DNA of 64,000 bases from Flagellimonas amoyensis (GCF_003058265.1 NZ_QBUK01000004.1:1-64000); one strand, 5' to 3'. Shown: positions 15,814 through 25,732, counted from the first letter of the stretch. Notes: generated from the letters alone by a model not told the origin. A program made the numbers and translations.

Positions 15814-16953
15814 TTAATTCCCCTCAAAAGCATTTAGCCTTTGTATGGTTCCATCCGGATTATGGGTAAGTTCGGTCATTTTTACACTTCGCAAATGGGT
15901 CTTTCCACCCGACATGGAGCTATCATGGAAAAACAGCCACCACTTTCCTTGGTACTCCACAATGGAATGATGGTTGGTCCAACCCAATACAGGATCAAGT
16001 ATTACACCCTGATACGTAAAGGGGCCGTAGGGATTATCGGCAATGGCATAGGCAATGTTATGGGTATCTCCTGTGGAATAGGACAAATAATAGGTGCCGT
16101 TGTAGCGATGCACCCATGCAGCCTCAAAAAATCTACGGTCGTTGTCCCCAGCCTTGATGGGATCGCCATTTTTATCCAAAATCAAGATATCCTTCGGTGC
16201 TTCGGCAAAGCTGACCATGTCATCGCTCATCAAGGCAATCTTGGGCGCGATGGCCGGCTCGTCATCGGCAGGATATAAGTCCTCACCAAGGTATTCACCA
16301 TCCTTCCATTGTTGGAGCTGTCCGCCCCAGATACCCCCAAAATACATGTAATACTTGCCATCCGCATCCTCGAAAACGGCAGGGTCCATACTATAGCTAC
16401 CACCTATGGGAAGATCCAAAGCCTTAAAAGGGCCCGCAGGCGAGGTGCTTTTGGCTACACCAATCCGGAAGATATCCTTCTTGTCCTTCACGGGAAAATA
16501 CAAAAAGTATTCCCCTCCCTTTTCGGCAGCATCGGGAGCCCACATTTGCCTTCCCGCCCAAGGGACATCATCAATATGTAAGGCCAAACCATGATCGGTT
16601 ACCTCTCCCCCTACGCTATCCATGGAAAAAACATGGTAATCCTCCATATTGAAATGGCTGCCCAAATCATCTTCCGGAATGCCCGACTCAAAATCGTGGG
16701 AGGGATACACATATAGTTTACCTTCAAAAACATGGGCCGAAGGATCGGCGGTATATAATTCGGAGCTTAGGGTATATACGACATCCGGGGTCTTCCCTGT
16801 AGTATCCACCACAATGCTATCTGTGGTATCCACCTCATCTGGGGCTTTCTTTTGTTGCTTGCAGGATGAGGTCAAAACAAATAGGCATGAAAAAATGCTT
16901 AGAAGAAAGAATCCAGACGGACCATTTTCTCGGATTAAAATTGTGTTTTTCAT
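15814..16953 (-). CDS. GH43 family glycoside hydrolase, lipoprotein
   Basis: A protein of 379 residues with a lipoprotein signal (FSCLFVLTSSCKQQ) and an acidic linker, then a five-bladed propeller GH43 catalytic domain (about 55-375). Candidate catalytic residues are Asp in YTADPSAHVF (base), Asp in SMDPAVFED (pKa modulator) and Glu in RFFEAAWVHRY (acid). Members of this type act as beta-xylosidase or alpha-L-arabinofuranosidase, fitting a xylan locus. It is divergent from susC and shares with it an intergenic region holding a LacI-type operator, so it is probably co-regulated. Its exact specificity cannot be read from sequence. Confidence 0.87.
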   Translation of the reverse strand: MKNTILIRENGPSGFFLLSIFSCLFVLTSSCKQQKKAPDEVDTTDSIVVDTTGKTPDVVYTLSSELYTADPSAHVFEGKLYVYPSHDFESGIPEDDLGSHFNMEDYHVFSMDSVGGEVTDHGLALHIDDVPWAGRQMWAPDAAEKGGEYFLYFPVKDKKDIFRIGVAKSTSPAGPFKALDLPIGGSYSMDPAVFEDADGKYYMYFGGIWGGQLQQWKDGEYLGEDLYPADDEPAIAPKIALMSDDMVSFAEAPKDILILDKNGDPIKAGDNDRRFFEAAWVHRYNGTYYLSYSTGDTHNIAYAIADNPYGPFTYQGVILDPVLGWTNHHSIVEYQGKWWLFFHDSSMSGGKTHLRSVKMTELTHNPDGTIQRLNAFEGN

Positions 16954-17114
16954 AGGATAAAGTATTGATTAAAATGTTAAAAATATACATTCATAAGGTA
17001 TAGCAATCGTTTGCTTAGTTTCTCACAGGACATATATCCATTTGTTTATCTATGTTTTAAGCTGAATTGATAGAGATTCTTAAATATTTTTTTAACGCAA
17101 TTTTAAATTTTTTT

Positions 17115-17130
17115 ACGCAACCGATTGCGT
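17115..17130. promoter_or_regulatory. LacI-type operator 1 (susC / GH43 divergent)
   Basis: ACGCAACCGATTGCGT is a near-perfect palindrome with central CG, typical of LacI/GalR operators. It recurs with small changes at 22492, 24547, 37976 and 40909, always upstream of xylan or glucuronate genes. Here it overlaps the -33 element (TTG at 17125-17127) of the susC promoter. Confidence 0.8.
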
Positions 17131-17154
17131 CAACAAATATAATGTGTATATTTA
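17125..17154 (+). promoter_or_regulatory. susC promoter, Bacteroidota type
   Basis: A TTG (17125-17127), a 19-bp spacer and TATATTTA (17147-17154) match the Bacteroidota TTG/TAnnTTTG promoter. The -33 box lies inside the operator at 17115-17130, so a bound LacI protein would block initiation. The identical geometry recurs at 22502-22531. Confidence 0.65.
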
Positions 17155-17229
17155 TCACATTCTAAATATTATGCATTCTTTTTTGTCATAATGGAACGAA
17201 TTAACTAAACAAAATAAAAACTTAGTAAC

Positions 17230-20200
17230 ATGACTAAAAAAACATTAACTGTTCACACAAATGGCAAGGGGGCGACACCTTTGTTTTTGTACTTGACGAG
17301 CTTTTTGCTGTTTGTGCTTTCCACCACAACTGTACTGGCACAAAATACCATAAAGGTATCGGGTTCCGTCACGGATACTTCCGGGACGCCTATTCCCGGG
17401 GTAAGCATTATCGTGCAAAACACAACCAATGGAACAACAACAGACTTTGACGGCAACTATGTGATCGATGCAGCTTCCAATGCCACCTTGGAGTTTCGTT
17501 ATCTTGGATTCGTCAACCAAACCGTCGCAATCAATGGACGATCCACAATAAGTGTCCAATTGGCCGAGGACACCCAAGAATTGGATGAAGTGGTCGTAAT
17601 CGGTTATGGAACACAGAGAAAGGAGTCCGTAACAGGTTCGGTGGTCTCCATTAAAGGCGAAAGTCTGAATGAGGTACAATCGGCCAACTTCCAGCAAGCA
17701 CTGCAAGGCAGGGCTGCCGGTGTGAACATTTCCACTACCAGTACAAGACCCGGGGCCGCTCCCCAGATACGCATCCGTGGTACACGTTCGCTTTCTGCGG
17801 ACAACAATCCTCTGATCGTACTGAACGGTATCCCTTTTTCCGGCGGGCTCAGTGACATCAATCCAAATGACATTGCAAGTCTTGATATCTTAAAGGATGC
17901 ATCGGCAACGGCCATTTATGGATCTAGGGGCGCCAATGGTGTCATCTTGATAACCACGAAGTCAGGTGCCAAAGGCCAAAAGGCAACAATCACCTACAAT
18001 ACCTATTATGCAACCAAGGAAGTGTTCGCGAAATTTCCAATGATGAACGCGGCCCAATTGATACAGTTGCGTGCCGATGTAGCTTCCAACAATGGCGGGA
18101 CCCCACTCTTTGGTCTGGCCGGCGATGAGTACTTGGGCAATGATACGGACTGGCAAGACCTACTCTATGGTTCCGGTTTGCAAACAGCACACGACATCAG
18201 TGTCCAGGGTGGTACCGAAAACGGTTCCTACAATGTTGGCATGGGGTATTTCAAAGAAACTTCACCGGTTCCCGGCGATTCCTTTGACAGGTATTCCTTA
18301 AGGGTGCAGATCGATCAGAACGTGGGGTCTTTGTTCCGTTTTGGTCTGAATTCTGTGACCAATTTCAACAAAACGAGCAGTATTGTCGGTATCGGAAGTG
18401 CATTGACCGCCTCTCCCCTTTTGAGCCCTTATGATACCGATGGAAATTTCCTAGAGTCGGTCCGTCTTCAAACACAAGCGGATGATCAATGGGTCGCTAC
18501 CCGGAACGAAATAAATAGGATAGGTAAGGGCCGTGTCAACGAGCAGCTCGATTTCGGCACGTATAACAATATCTATGGTGAGTTGCAAATACCTTGGGTA
18601 GAGGGATTGAAATACCGCCTTAACGTTGGTTTGAATTTCCGTTCGGCAAGGGATGGTAATTTCACAGGACAGGGTGTTTTCAATTATAACCCCATTAGCC
18701 CATCCTCCGCAAGTTACAATTCTTCCATCCAAAAAGATTATGTGATCGAGAACCAATTGATCTATGATCGGATATTTGGCAAGCACCAAGTCAATTTTGT
18801 GGGACTGTTCTCTTCACAGAACACTGAATTTGACAATGTTGGGCTTACCGTTCAAAATGTTCCCGATGAAACCTCTTTATGGTACAATCTTGATGCAGCA
18901 CTTACGGAGGACATCACGAACTACGGAACCGGATATTCCGCAACAGGTTTATTATCATATATGGCAAGGGTACTCTATCAGTTTGACAACCGTTACCTGC
19001 TGACCGCCACATTACGTTCCGATGGCTCCTCCAGATTGGCCCCCGGTCGCAAATGGGTCACCTATCCCGCCGTGTCCATCGGATGGAACATTGGCAACGA
19101 ATCCTTTATGAAAAATGTAGGATGGGTGAACCTGTTAAAGTTGCGTGCAGGTTATGGGGAGACCTCCAACCAGGCCATTGCACCGTATTCGGTTCAAGGG
19201 AGATTGGGACAGGTCAACTACAATTTTGGGGATACTTTTGCCACAGGTTACTTTGTAAACCAATTGCCCAACCCAAACTTGGGATGGGAGTTTTCAGAGA
19301 CCTATAACTATGGTCTTGACTTCGGGTTGTTCAACAATCGGCTATCCGGGAGTGTGGAATATTACATCACCAAGACCAATGATATCTTATTGGGTCTGGG
19401 ACTTCCAAGTACTGCCGGTGTGGGCAGCGTAACCAGCAATATTGGCAATACGGAGAACAAAGGTCTTGAAATAGCACTGAACGGAACCATTTTTGACAAT
19501 CCCGATGGCTTTTCCTGGGATGTCGGGATCAACGTGTACACCAATAGGAACGAAATCACTTCCTTGGCCTCTGGGCAGGACAGGGATGAAGGAAACCTTT
19601 GGTTTGTAGGCTCCCCGATCAATGTGATCTTTGACTATGAGCGATTGGGGCTTTGGAACCAATCCGATCCAGGTTTTGAATATCTCGATCAATATGAGCC
19701 AGGGGGCAATGAAGGGATGATCAGGGTAAGATATACCGGTGATTTCAATCCGGATGGCTCCCCAACACGTGTCATAGGTGCCGACGATCGAATTGTGCAA
19801 GATCCCACCCCTGATTTCATGGGCGGTTTCAATACGCGTTTGGCCTATAAGAATTTTGACCTGAGCATGGTAGGTGCCTTCCAAAGTGGTGGTATCCTGG
19901 TAAGTACTTTATATTCATCAAGTGGCTATCTCAACTTACTCACAGGCAGAAGGAACAACGTTGACGTTAATTATTGGACCCCGAACAACACCGGTGCCAA
20001 ATATCCTGCCCCTGGAGGCATACAAAGTGGTGACAACCCAAAATACGGAAGTACGTTGGGGTATTTCGACGGGTCTTACCTAAAGGTGCGTGCATTGACT
20101 TTGGGCTATAATTTTGACACCAACACCATTAAAGATTCCTGGTTCAAGAGTCTCCGCCTCTATGCCACCGTACAAAATCCCTTTGTATTGTTTTCACCAT

Positions 20201-20370
20201 TTCATGACGAGTCCGGCATGGATCCAGAAACCAATTCTGGGGTCAATGCCGATGGTTCACGCCAAAACGTAGCGGTGAATACCAACAATATCTCCCGGGG
20301 AATACCAACCGTTGGGGCCAACGTTCCAACAACGAGAAATTTTATGCTAGGACTAAACGTAACATTTTAA
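17230..20370 (+). CDS. susC: SusC/RagA TonB-dependent outer-membrane transporter
   Basis: A protein of 1046 residues. After the signal peptide (through TTTVLAQ) comes a carboxypeptidase-regulatory-like domain (about 43-115; VSGSVTDTSGTPIPGVSIIV, TDFDGNYVI). The SusC box ELDEVVVIGYGTQRKESVTG, a plug domain (about 125-235; IRGTRSLSADNNPLIVLNG, ASATAIYGSRGANGVILITT) and a 22-strand barrel ending in a C-terminal aromatic (LGLNVTF) follow. It imports xylo-oligosaccharides with its SusD partner encoded 9 bp downstream. A LacI operator overlaps its promoter. Substrate assignment comes from the surrounding xylanase and glucuronidase genes. Confidence 0.95.
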   Translation: MTKKTLTVHTNGKGATPLFLYLTSFLLFVLSTTTVLAQNTIKVSGSVTDTSGTPIPGVSIIVQNTTNGTTTDFDGNYVIDAASNATLEFRYLGFVNQTVAINGRSTISVQLAEDTQELDEVVVIGYGTQRKESVTGSVVSIKGESLNEVQSANFQQALQGRAAGVNISTTSTRPGAAPQIRIRGTRSLSADNNPLIVLNGIPFSGGLSDINPNDIASLDILKDASATAIYGSRGANGVILITTKSGAKGQKATITYNTYYATKEVFAKFPMMNAAQLIQLRADVASNNGGTPLFGLAGDEYLGNDTDWQDLLYGSGLQTAHDISVQGGTENGSYNVGMGYFKETSPVPGDSFDRYSLRVQIDQNVGSLFRFGLNSVTNFNKTSSIVGIGSALTASPLLSPYDTDGNFLESVRLQTQADDQWVATRNEINRIGKGRVNEQLDFGTYNNIYGELQIPWVEGLKYRLNVGLNFRSARDGNFTGQGVFNYNPISPSSASYNSSIQKDYVIENQLIYDRIFGKHQVNFVGLFSSQNTEFDNVGLTVQNVPDETSLWYNLDAALTEDITNYGTGYSATGLLSYMARVLYQFDNRYLLTATLRSDGSSRLAPGRKWVTYPAVSIGWNIGNESFMKNVGWVNLLKLRAGYGETSNQAIAPYSVQGRLGQVNYNFGDTFATGYFVNQLPNPNLGWEFSETYNYGLDFGLFNNRLSGSVEYYITKTNDILLGLGLPSTAGVGSVTSNIGNTENKGLEIALNGTIFDNPDGFSWDVGINVYTNRNEITSLASGQDRDEGNLWFVGSPINVIFDYERLGLWNQSDPGFEYLDQYEPGGNEGMIRVRYTGDFNPDGSPTRVIGADDRIVQDPTPDFMGGFNTRLAYKNFDLSMVGAFQSGGILVSTLYSSSGYLNLLTGRRNNVDVNYWTPNNTGAKYPAPGGIQSGDNPKYGSTLGYFDGSYLKVRALTLGYNFDTNTIKDSWFKSLRLYATVQNPFVLFSPFHDESGMDPETNSGVNADGSRQNVAVNTNNISRGIPTVGANVPTTRNFMLGLNVTF

Positions 20371-20379
20371 AAGAATATC

Positions 20380-22314
20380 ATGGAAAAGATGAAAAGAAAA
20401 AATATATCAATAGCCTTCCTATCGATTGCGTTGTTTTTAGGCTCTTGCACGAAGGACATACTGGAAGAAGAACCAAGAGGCGTGTTCACCCCTGAGTTTT
20501 TCTCCACCGAACTGGGCGTCCAAGGTGGTTTGACCTATTTGTACCAAAATTTACGGAACGTCTATGGCTTCGCCTATTTTATAAACCATGGGGAAACAGG
20601 AACAGATGAATATTGTGCCGCACAAAGTGCCGACAACAATTTTTATGACCTGGACCTCACGGGCGAAGGTAACTTGCGCCCAGAAAGCGGTTTCTCCATC
20701 GGCAGGCTATGGGGCAATGCCTTCCCAGCCATCAACACGGCCAGTGGGATCATAGAGAATGCGGCCGCTGTTGGTCTTAACGAATCTCTGATCGCAGAGG
20801 CCAAGTTCTTTCGGGCCTTCAACTATTTCATGTTGGTACAGACCTATGGAGGTGTGCCCTTAGACCTGGGTTCCGGTGAATTGGCCTTTAACAGTTCCGC
20901 TGTTAGGACTTCAGTACGAAATACCGTTCCTGAGGTCTATACCAAGGCCATTATACCTGATTTGATCGATGCAGCCAACGATTTGCCGGACAACCCTAGA
21001 CTAACAGGGACGGTGACCAAGAATGTGGCCCGCCTGTTTTTGGCCAAAGCGTATTTGACCTACGGATGGTGGTTGGAAAACCCCAATGGCATCCCTACCT
21101 ATCCAGATGCGCCCAGAACCGACCCTAATGGCAATGATCCCTCCTATTATTTCCAGCAAGCGTATAATGCAGCTGTGGCTGGAATCAATGACCCAGGTCC
21201 CTATCGTTTGTTGGACTATTTCTATGATGTACACCTTGCCACCAATGACCGTCATGCAGAAATGATGCTTTACGCCGATCGTACGGAAGAAAGTCAAATC
21301 TACAACGGGGCAGATCTACAGTTTAGCGGCGAAAACAATAGTGATGGTAGCCCAGGCCCCAATACAGCGGTTTGGATGGTAACGTCCAATTACACCACAA
21401 TCAGTGTGGATGGTGTGGCCGCAGTGCAACGCGAGGCTGCTCAGAGCTATGGAAGACCTTGGACGCGCATGGCACCATCCATCAATGTGTTCACAGATAT
21501 TTTTGCTGAAAAGAGCTTGGATTCCAGGTACGATGGTACTTTCGTCACCAGTTATCGTGGCAACTGGGACAAAGGTGGTGACACCACTCCCACTTTGACA
21601 GCTGCCAATGGCATGGAAATAGCGCCTGGCGATGCGGTTGTATCCTTCTTGGACGATTACAACCCAGCTGTTGACTATAGTGTAAACGGAGGCAACATTG
21701 GAGGCGGACAAATCCCCGGAAGATCGGATTATGTCATCAACCTAAATGAAATCAACAGGAGATTCTACCCCGGTTTATGGAAACTTGGCACGTATCGGAC
21801 CGATAACGCAGGTGGATTGGGATCACCAAACGGTGCAATCACACGCCCCTTCCCTATTGCCAAATACTCGGAATTCTACCTCGTGGCAGCTGAAGCGGCC
21901 GTAAAAGGAGCTTCCGGAAGCTATACTGCACGACAGTTGATAAACGTGATTCGTGCACGTGCCGGAATGTGGCGCTTTGACAATGGGGAACAGCAAGAAC
22001 GTATGGAGGACAACAGTGCTGCCATGATGGCCGCAACACCAGCCGTGATTGACATTGACTTTGTTTTGGCAGAGCGGTCACGTGAGTACTTTGGTGAAGG
22101 TGTGAGATGGTATGACTTGGTCCGCACCCAAAAATGGACGGAATATGCCAGCTCTTACCAAATTGCAGGGACCGACGCCACCAACCATACTCCCGAGACA
22201 AAAGAAAGGAACATTCAACCGTTCCATTACTTAAGACCAATACCCCAGGACCAAATAGATGATTTGAATATGTCCGAAGCTGACAAGGCAGCATACCAGA
22301 ACCCAGGGTATTAA
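20380..22314 (+). CDS. susD: SusD/RagB glycan-binding lipoprotein
   Basis: A protein of 644 residues with a lipoprotein signal (ALFLGSCTKD). The SusD_N-like opening (EEEPRGVFTPEFFSTELGVQGGL) and TPR-like helices (EAKFFRAFNYFMLVQTYGGVPLDLG) form the platform. The C-terminal RagB/SusD part contains FPIAKYSEFYLVAAEAAVK and ERSREYFGEGVRWYDLVRT. It caps the SusC barrel and captures xylan fragments at the cell surface. A second in-frame ATG three codons downstream is an equally possible start. Confidence 0.95.
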   Translation: MEKMKRKNISIAFLSIALFLGSCTKDILEEEPRGVFTPEFFSTELGVQGGLTYLYQNLRNVYGFAYFINHGETGTDEYCAAQSADNNFYDLDLTGEGNLRPESGFSIGRLWGNAFPAINTASGIIENAAAVGLNESLIAEAKFFRAFNYFMLVQTYGGVPLDLGSGELAFNSSAVRTSVRNTVPEVYTKAIIPDLIDAANDLPDNPRLTGTVTKNVARLFLAKAYLTYGWWLENPNGIPTYPDAPRTDPNGNDPSYYFQQAYNAAVAGINDPGPYRLLDYFYDVHLATNDRHAEMMLYADRTEESQIYNGADLQFSGENNSDGSPGPNTAVWMVTSNYTTISVDGVAAVQREAAQSYGRPWTRMAPSINVFTDIFAEKSLDSRYDGTFVTSYRGNWDKGGDTTPTLTAANGMEIAPGDAVVSFLDDYNPAVDYSVNGGNIGGGQIPGRSDYVINLNEINRRFYPGLWKLGTYRTDNAGGLGSPNGAITRPFPIAKYSEFYLVAAEAAVKGASGSYTARQLINVIRARAGMWRFDNGEQQERMEDNSAAMMAATPAVIDIDFVLAERSREYFGEGVRWYDLVRTQKWTEYASSYQIAGTDATNHTPETKERNIQPFHYLRPIPQDQIDDLNMSEADKAAYQNPGY

Positions 22315-22372
22315 AAGAGAGAAGTTATTTAATTTTCATAAATAGTTTGAGTTAGTTTTTAAGTTGCGTTAA

Positions 22373-22405
22373 GAAAGAGGTTGTCCCCATTAGACAGCCT
22401 CTTTC
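22373..22405 (+). terminator. Hairpin after the susCD operon
   Basis: GAAAGAGG (22373-22380) pairs with CCTCTTTC (22398-22405), with a partly paired interior (GTC/GAC). It lies 59 bp after the susD stop. No long T run follows, so termination may be partial. The rest of the 549-bp gap to the next gene holds operator 2 and its promoter and a roughly 330-bp leader without a supported gene. Confidence 0.5.
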
Positions 22406-22491
22406 GATATGCACAAACCGTTTGTGGAAACGCTTGCCCAGCACTTTTTGAAAGGTACTTGCAGAAAATACATTTTCATTGAAAAAAATTA

Positions 22492-22507
22492 ACGCAACCG
22501 ATTGCGT
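22492..22507. promoter_or_regulatory. LacI-type operator 2 (glycan-binding lipoprotein)
   Basis: ACGCAACCGATTGCGT, identical to operator 1. A promoter with TTG at 22502-22504, a 19-bp spacer and TATATTTA at 22524-22531 overlaps it in the same geometry as upstream of susC. It drives the glycan-binding lipoprotein and possibly the genes after it. Confidence 0.8.
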
Positions 22508-22863
22508 TATATCATATATTATGTATATTTACAATATTGAGATTTTTATTGTCTCTTTTTTATCATAATCAAATCTAATGACCATACGAAATTAAAACTT
22601 CGCAACATGACCCATCGTTTGTTTGAATACTTGTTAGGTAAAAATAGGCCTGGTGTACAGAAGAGATTCTCTTTACGTCCACTGTTAGTTATTACCGCAA
22701 ATACAGGCGACATGGAAATTATAAGAGTAATGTCCGACGAAGTTGGAATTGGCATACTACCAACAGTATGGTCACCTCATATACAGTAACCATTCAGAAA
22801 CCATTGTTTGACCCTTCTACATATTGAACCAAATGATAGTTCTAACCAAAAAAACTAATAACC

Positions 22864-24372
22864 ATGTCAAGAACACTAAAATATTTAGGTAATTTTTTTA
22901 CAGTCCTTGCACTCATTTTTGTATTGAGTTGTGACGACGACGATCTATCCGCTTCTACGGTGGATGTAACCAGTGTGGAATCCGAAAATTTTTATCCCGG
23001 TGATCAGGTGACCCTGCAAGGCAGCAATTTTGAAGCCGTCCTATTTGTCTTTTTAGGAAATAATCAGATTCCCTTTCAATTGGATGGGGAAACATTGGTT
23101 TTCACCTTGCCCACATCCGCAGCCATTGGCAATGCGGTTGTTACTTTGGTGATGCCCGATGGTTATATTGTCACTCGCAACGTAGAAGTCGTTGCAAGAC
23201 CCTTTCCAATTATTACAGCATTGTCCACCAATGCCGCTCCGGAAGGCGGGGAAGTGATCATTAAAGGAACCTCCTTGAACAATCTACAGTCGGTGACCAT
23301 CGGAGAAGTTGAAGCAAGTGTGGTTTCATCCACAGCCACCGAATTGACGATAACCGTTCCTGCAGGTCTAGAAGAAAATTTGGCGGCCGCCATCACTGTG
23401 GTTACATCCGGAGGGGAGGCCACGGCACCCGGAAAATTTTATGTGGGTGAAAATCTGCTTTTGAATGGAGGTTTTGAGCAAGGAGATGGAAATGATTTCT
23501 CCAATTGGTCAAAATTTAATGGTGGAGACGGACTGACCGCCACCACTTCGGATGGCGAAGCCTATTTTGGTAGGTCCTTGCGTGCTGTTGCAGTGGGCGG
23601 AGATGCCTGGAGAACCCAATTGGCCAGTGATACCGCCCCAATGGAAGTAGGCGTGGAATACACCTTGTCCATGTGGATAAAAGCCCAAGCCGGATCTCCT
23701 GGGGATGGAGGAAATATTAGGTTCTCGACCAATCCGGATGCACTTTACAGCGGCAACTACAACATCACCACCGAATGGCAACAAATTGAGTGGGTATTTA
23801 CGGCCAACACAACACCAGCAAGGGCGGTTTTGGACCTTGGTGTCATTGCCAATGCCATCTATTATGTGGATAACGTAACCTTGGTCGCGACGGGCCTTTC
23901 CGGGCCACAGCCAACGGAAATTCTACTCAATGGAGGATTTGAAGAAGGAGCCGGAGATGATTTTACCAATTGGAGTAAATTCAATGGAGCCGATCTCTTG
24001 ACCGCCACAACAGCGTCCGATGAAGTCCGGAACGGTGACAGGGCGCTCAGGGCCGTTGGATTTGGAAGTGACGCATGGCGGACACAGCTTGCAAGCGATG
24101 CCGTTCCTACAGAAGATGGTGTGGAATATACCGCAAGCCTATGGATCAAAGCAGCCCCAGGCCCAGGCAACGGGGGCTCCATAAGAATGTCCACCACTGG
24201 TAATGGGGAGGCCCAATACCAAGGCAATGTGACCGTAACCACCGAATGGCAAAAAGTGGAGTGGATCTTTACCGCAAATGGCACACAGACCGGTATTGTG
24301 TTGGATCTCGGGGCTACGCTGGATGCCGTATATTTTATTGATGATGTGAGTCTTTTGGCGCCACCTGAATAA
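22864..24372 (+). CDS. Surface glycan-binding lipoprotein, IPT/TIG plus two CBMs
   Basis: A protein of 502 residues with a lipoprotein signal (VLSCDDDD, an acidic export tail). Two IPT/TIG immunoglobulin-like domains follow (about 30-110 and 112-195; FYPGDQVTLQGSNF and APEGGEVIIKGTSL). Then come two tandem copies of a CBM4/9/22-like beta-sandwich module (about 197-340 and 353-500), each with LLNGGFE, F.NWSKFNG, DAWRTQLASD and a final YVDNV/FIDDV segment. The repeats are very similar, indicating recent duplication. This architecture fits the SusE/F-position surface glycan-binding protein of xylan loci and should hold xylan chains near SusCD. Confidence 0.88.
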   Translation: MSRTLKYLGNFFTVLALIFVLSCDDDDLSASTVDVTSVESENFYPGDQVTLQGSNFEAVLFVFLGNNQIPFQLDGETLVFTLPTSAAIGNAVVTLVMPDGYIVTRNVEVVARPFPIITALSTNAAPEGGEVIIKGTSLNNLQSVTIGEVEASVVSSTATELTITVPAGLEENLAAAITVVTSGGEATAPGKFYVGENLLLNGGFEQGDGNDFSNWSKFNGGDGLTATTSDGEAYFGRSLRAVAVGGDAWRTQLASDTAPMEVGVEYTLSMWIKAQAGSPGDGGNIRFSTNPDALYSGNYNITTEWQQIEWVFTANTTPARAVLDLGVIANAIYYVDNVTLVATGLSGPQPTEILLNGGFEEGAGDDFTNWSKFNGADLLTATTASDEVRNGDRALRAVGFGSDAWRTQLASDAVPTEDGVEYTASLWIKAAPGPGNGGSIRMSTTGNGEAQYQGNVTVTTEWQKVEWIFTANGTQTGIVLDLGATLDAVYFIDDVSLLAPPE

Positions 24373-24397
24373 GCATTGATACCCATACTGCATCTTG

Positions 24398-24484
24398 AAT
24401 TTGAAAACGTGAACGACATTTTCAAATTATAAGGAAGAATACGGAGAGGCTGTCATTGGGCGGCCTTTCCTTTTATGATCCAAT
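24398..24484 (+). terminator. Two hairpins after the glycan-binding lipoprotein gene
   Basis: A perfect stem AATTTGAAAA / TTTTCAAATT (24398-24407, 24419-24428) is followed by GGAGAGGC / GCCTTTCC (24443-24450, 24473-24480, one G-U pair) and a TTTT run. Confidence 0.6.
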
Positions 24485-24546
24485 GGATACAGTTTTGTTT
24501 TCCAATAAATAGAAACCTCAAAAGGTGAAATTGACACATTTAATCA

Positions 24547-24562
24547 AAGCAACCGATTGCTT
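24547..24562. promoter_or_regulatory. LacI-type operator 3 (GH10/GH115 unit)
   Basis: AAGCAACCGATTGCTT, a palindrome with the same core as operators 1 and 2 but with A/T in place of the outer C/G pair. It lies 55 bp upstream of the GH10 start. Together with the preceding terminators it indicates a separate transcription unit for GH10, GH115 and the acetylesterase. Confidence 0.75.
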
Positions 24563-24616
24563 TTCTAGGGTTGATTTACACCACTATTATCATGTCCATA
24601 ATTGCAAAAAAACCTT

Positions 24617-25732
24617 ATGAATAAAGCTAAGATCCTACGTTTGGCCGCACTTGTACTTTTAGTACAATCACCCCTGTTCGCGCAAAAAACCAGCCTGAAA
24701 GAAGCCTTCAAGGATAAATTCTTGATGGGAGTTGCCATCAATCGTTCTCAAATCAACCAAACCAATACCGAAGAAATCGACCTCATCACATCGCAATTCA
24801 ATGTATTGACCGCTGAAAACGACATGAAATGGATGCACATTCACCCCAAAAGGGACGAATTCAATTTTGAACAGGCCGATAAGTTGATGGAACTGGCAAG
24901 GGCAAACGACATGTTCGTTGTTGGCCACACCTTGGTATGGCATAGCCAATTGGCCCCTTGGGTGTTCAAGACCGATAGCGGGGACACTATTGGCGCAACC
25001 GAACTGACCCATCGTCTGGAGCATCACATTTCCACTATTGTAAGCAGGTACAAAGGAAAGGTGAAGGGCTGGGACGTGGTCAATGAAGCTTTGGCAGAAG
25101 ATGGATCTTATAGGAAATCTCTTTTCTTCCAAATTAGTGGGGAAGCTTTTATAGAAAACGCTTTTCGGTTTGCCCATGCCGCAGACCCTGAAGCAGAATT
25201 GTATTACAACGACTATAACCTCATCAATGCAGAAAAGAGGGACGGTGCCATCCGCATCATCAACAACCTTAAAAACAAGGGCATTAAGATAGATGGTATT
25301 GGCGTGCAGGCCCATTGGAGTTTGGATAAGCCCTCCATTGAAGAGATTGAAACCGCCATCAACAAGTATTCGGAAACAGGGGTAAAAATCATGTTCACGG
25401 AACTGGACATCTCGGTCCTGCCCAGTCCTTGGAACTCCCCTACTGCCGATGTTTCCGTACGTTTTGAGAACACTCCTGCCATGGACCCCTACCCCAACGG
25501 TTTGCCCGATTCGGTCCAATCCAAACTGGCAAAACGTTATGCGGACATTTTTGAATTGTTCCACAAACATTCCGATAAAATCGGAAGAGTCACCTTTTGG
25601 GGTTTGCATGATGGCCTCTCCTGGAAAAACAATTTTCCGATCCGTGGCAGAACGGATTACACCCTGTTGTTTGACAGGGAAATGAAACCTAAAAAAGCCT
25701 ATGAATCCGTAATCCAGACCGTTAAAGACTAA
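24617..25732 (+). CDS. GH10 endo-1,4-beta-xylanase
   Basis: A protein of 371 residues from ATG 24617 with a signal peptide (through SPLFAQ), then one GH10 (beta/alpha)8 barrel filling the protein. Key features are NVLTAENDMKW, HTLVWHSQ, acid/base Glu157 in WDVVNEAL, nucleophile Glu262 in MFTELDIS and WGLHDGLSW. It is a retaining xylanase cutting the xylan backbone; lacking a lipobox, it is probably periplasmic. GH10 enzymes tolerate glucuronic acid side chains and leave short decorated oligosaccharides for GH115/GH67. A TTG five codons upstream is a less likely start. Confidence 0.93.
   Translation: MNKAKILRLAALVLLVQSPLFAQKTSLKEAFKDKFLMGVAINRSQINQTNTEEIDLITSQFNVLTAENDMKWMHIHPKRDEFNFEQADKLMELARANDMFVVGHTLVWHSQLAPWVFKTDSGDTIGATELTHRLEHHISTIVSRYKGKVKGWDVVNEALAEDGSYRKSLFFQISGEAFIENAFRFAHAADPEAELYYNDYNLINAEKRDGAIRIINNLKNKGIKIDGIGVQAHWSLDKPSIEEIETAINKYSETGVKIMFTELDISVLPSPWNSPTADVSVRFENTPAMDPYPNGLPDSVQSKLAKRYADIFELFHKHSDKIGRVTFWGLHDGLSWKNNFPIRGRTDYTLLFDREMKPKKAYESVIQTVKD

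Noticed and set aside
22607..22789. 60-codon frame in the leader of the glycan-binding lipoprotein
   Set aside because: It lies between a mapped-looking promoter and the true gene, has no signal or family resemblance and no counterpart upstream of susC; treated as untranslated leader.
24668..25609. 313-codon minus-strand frame
   Set aside because: Antisense to GH10 xylanase with clear catalytic motifs on the plus strand.
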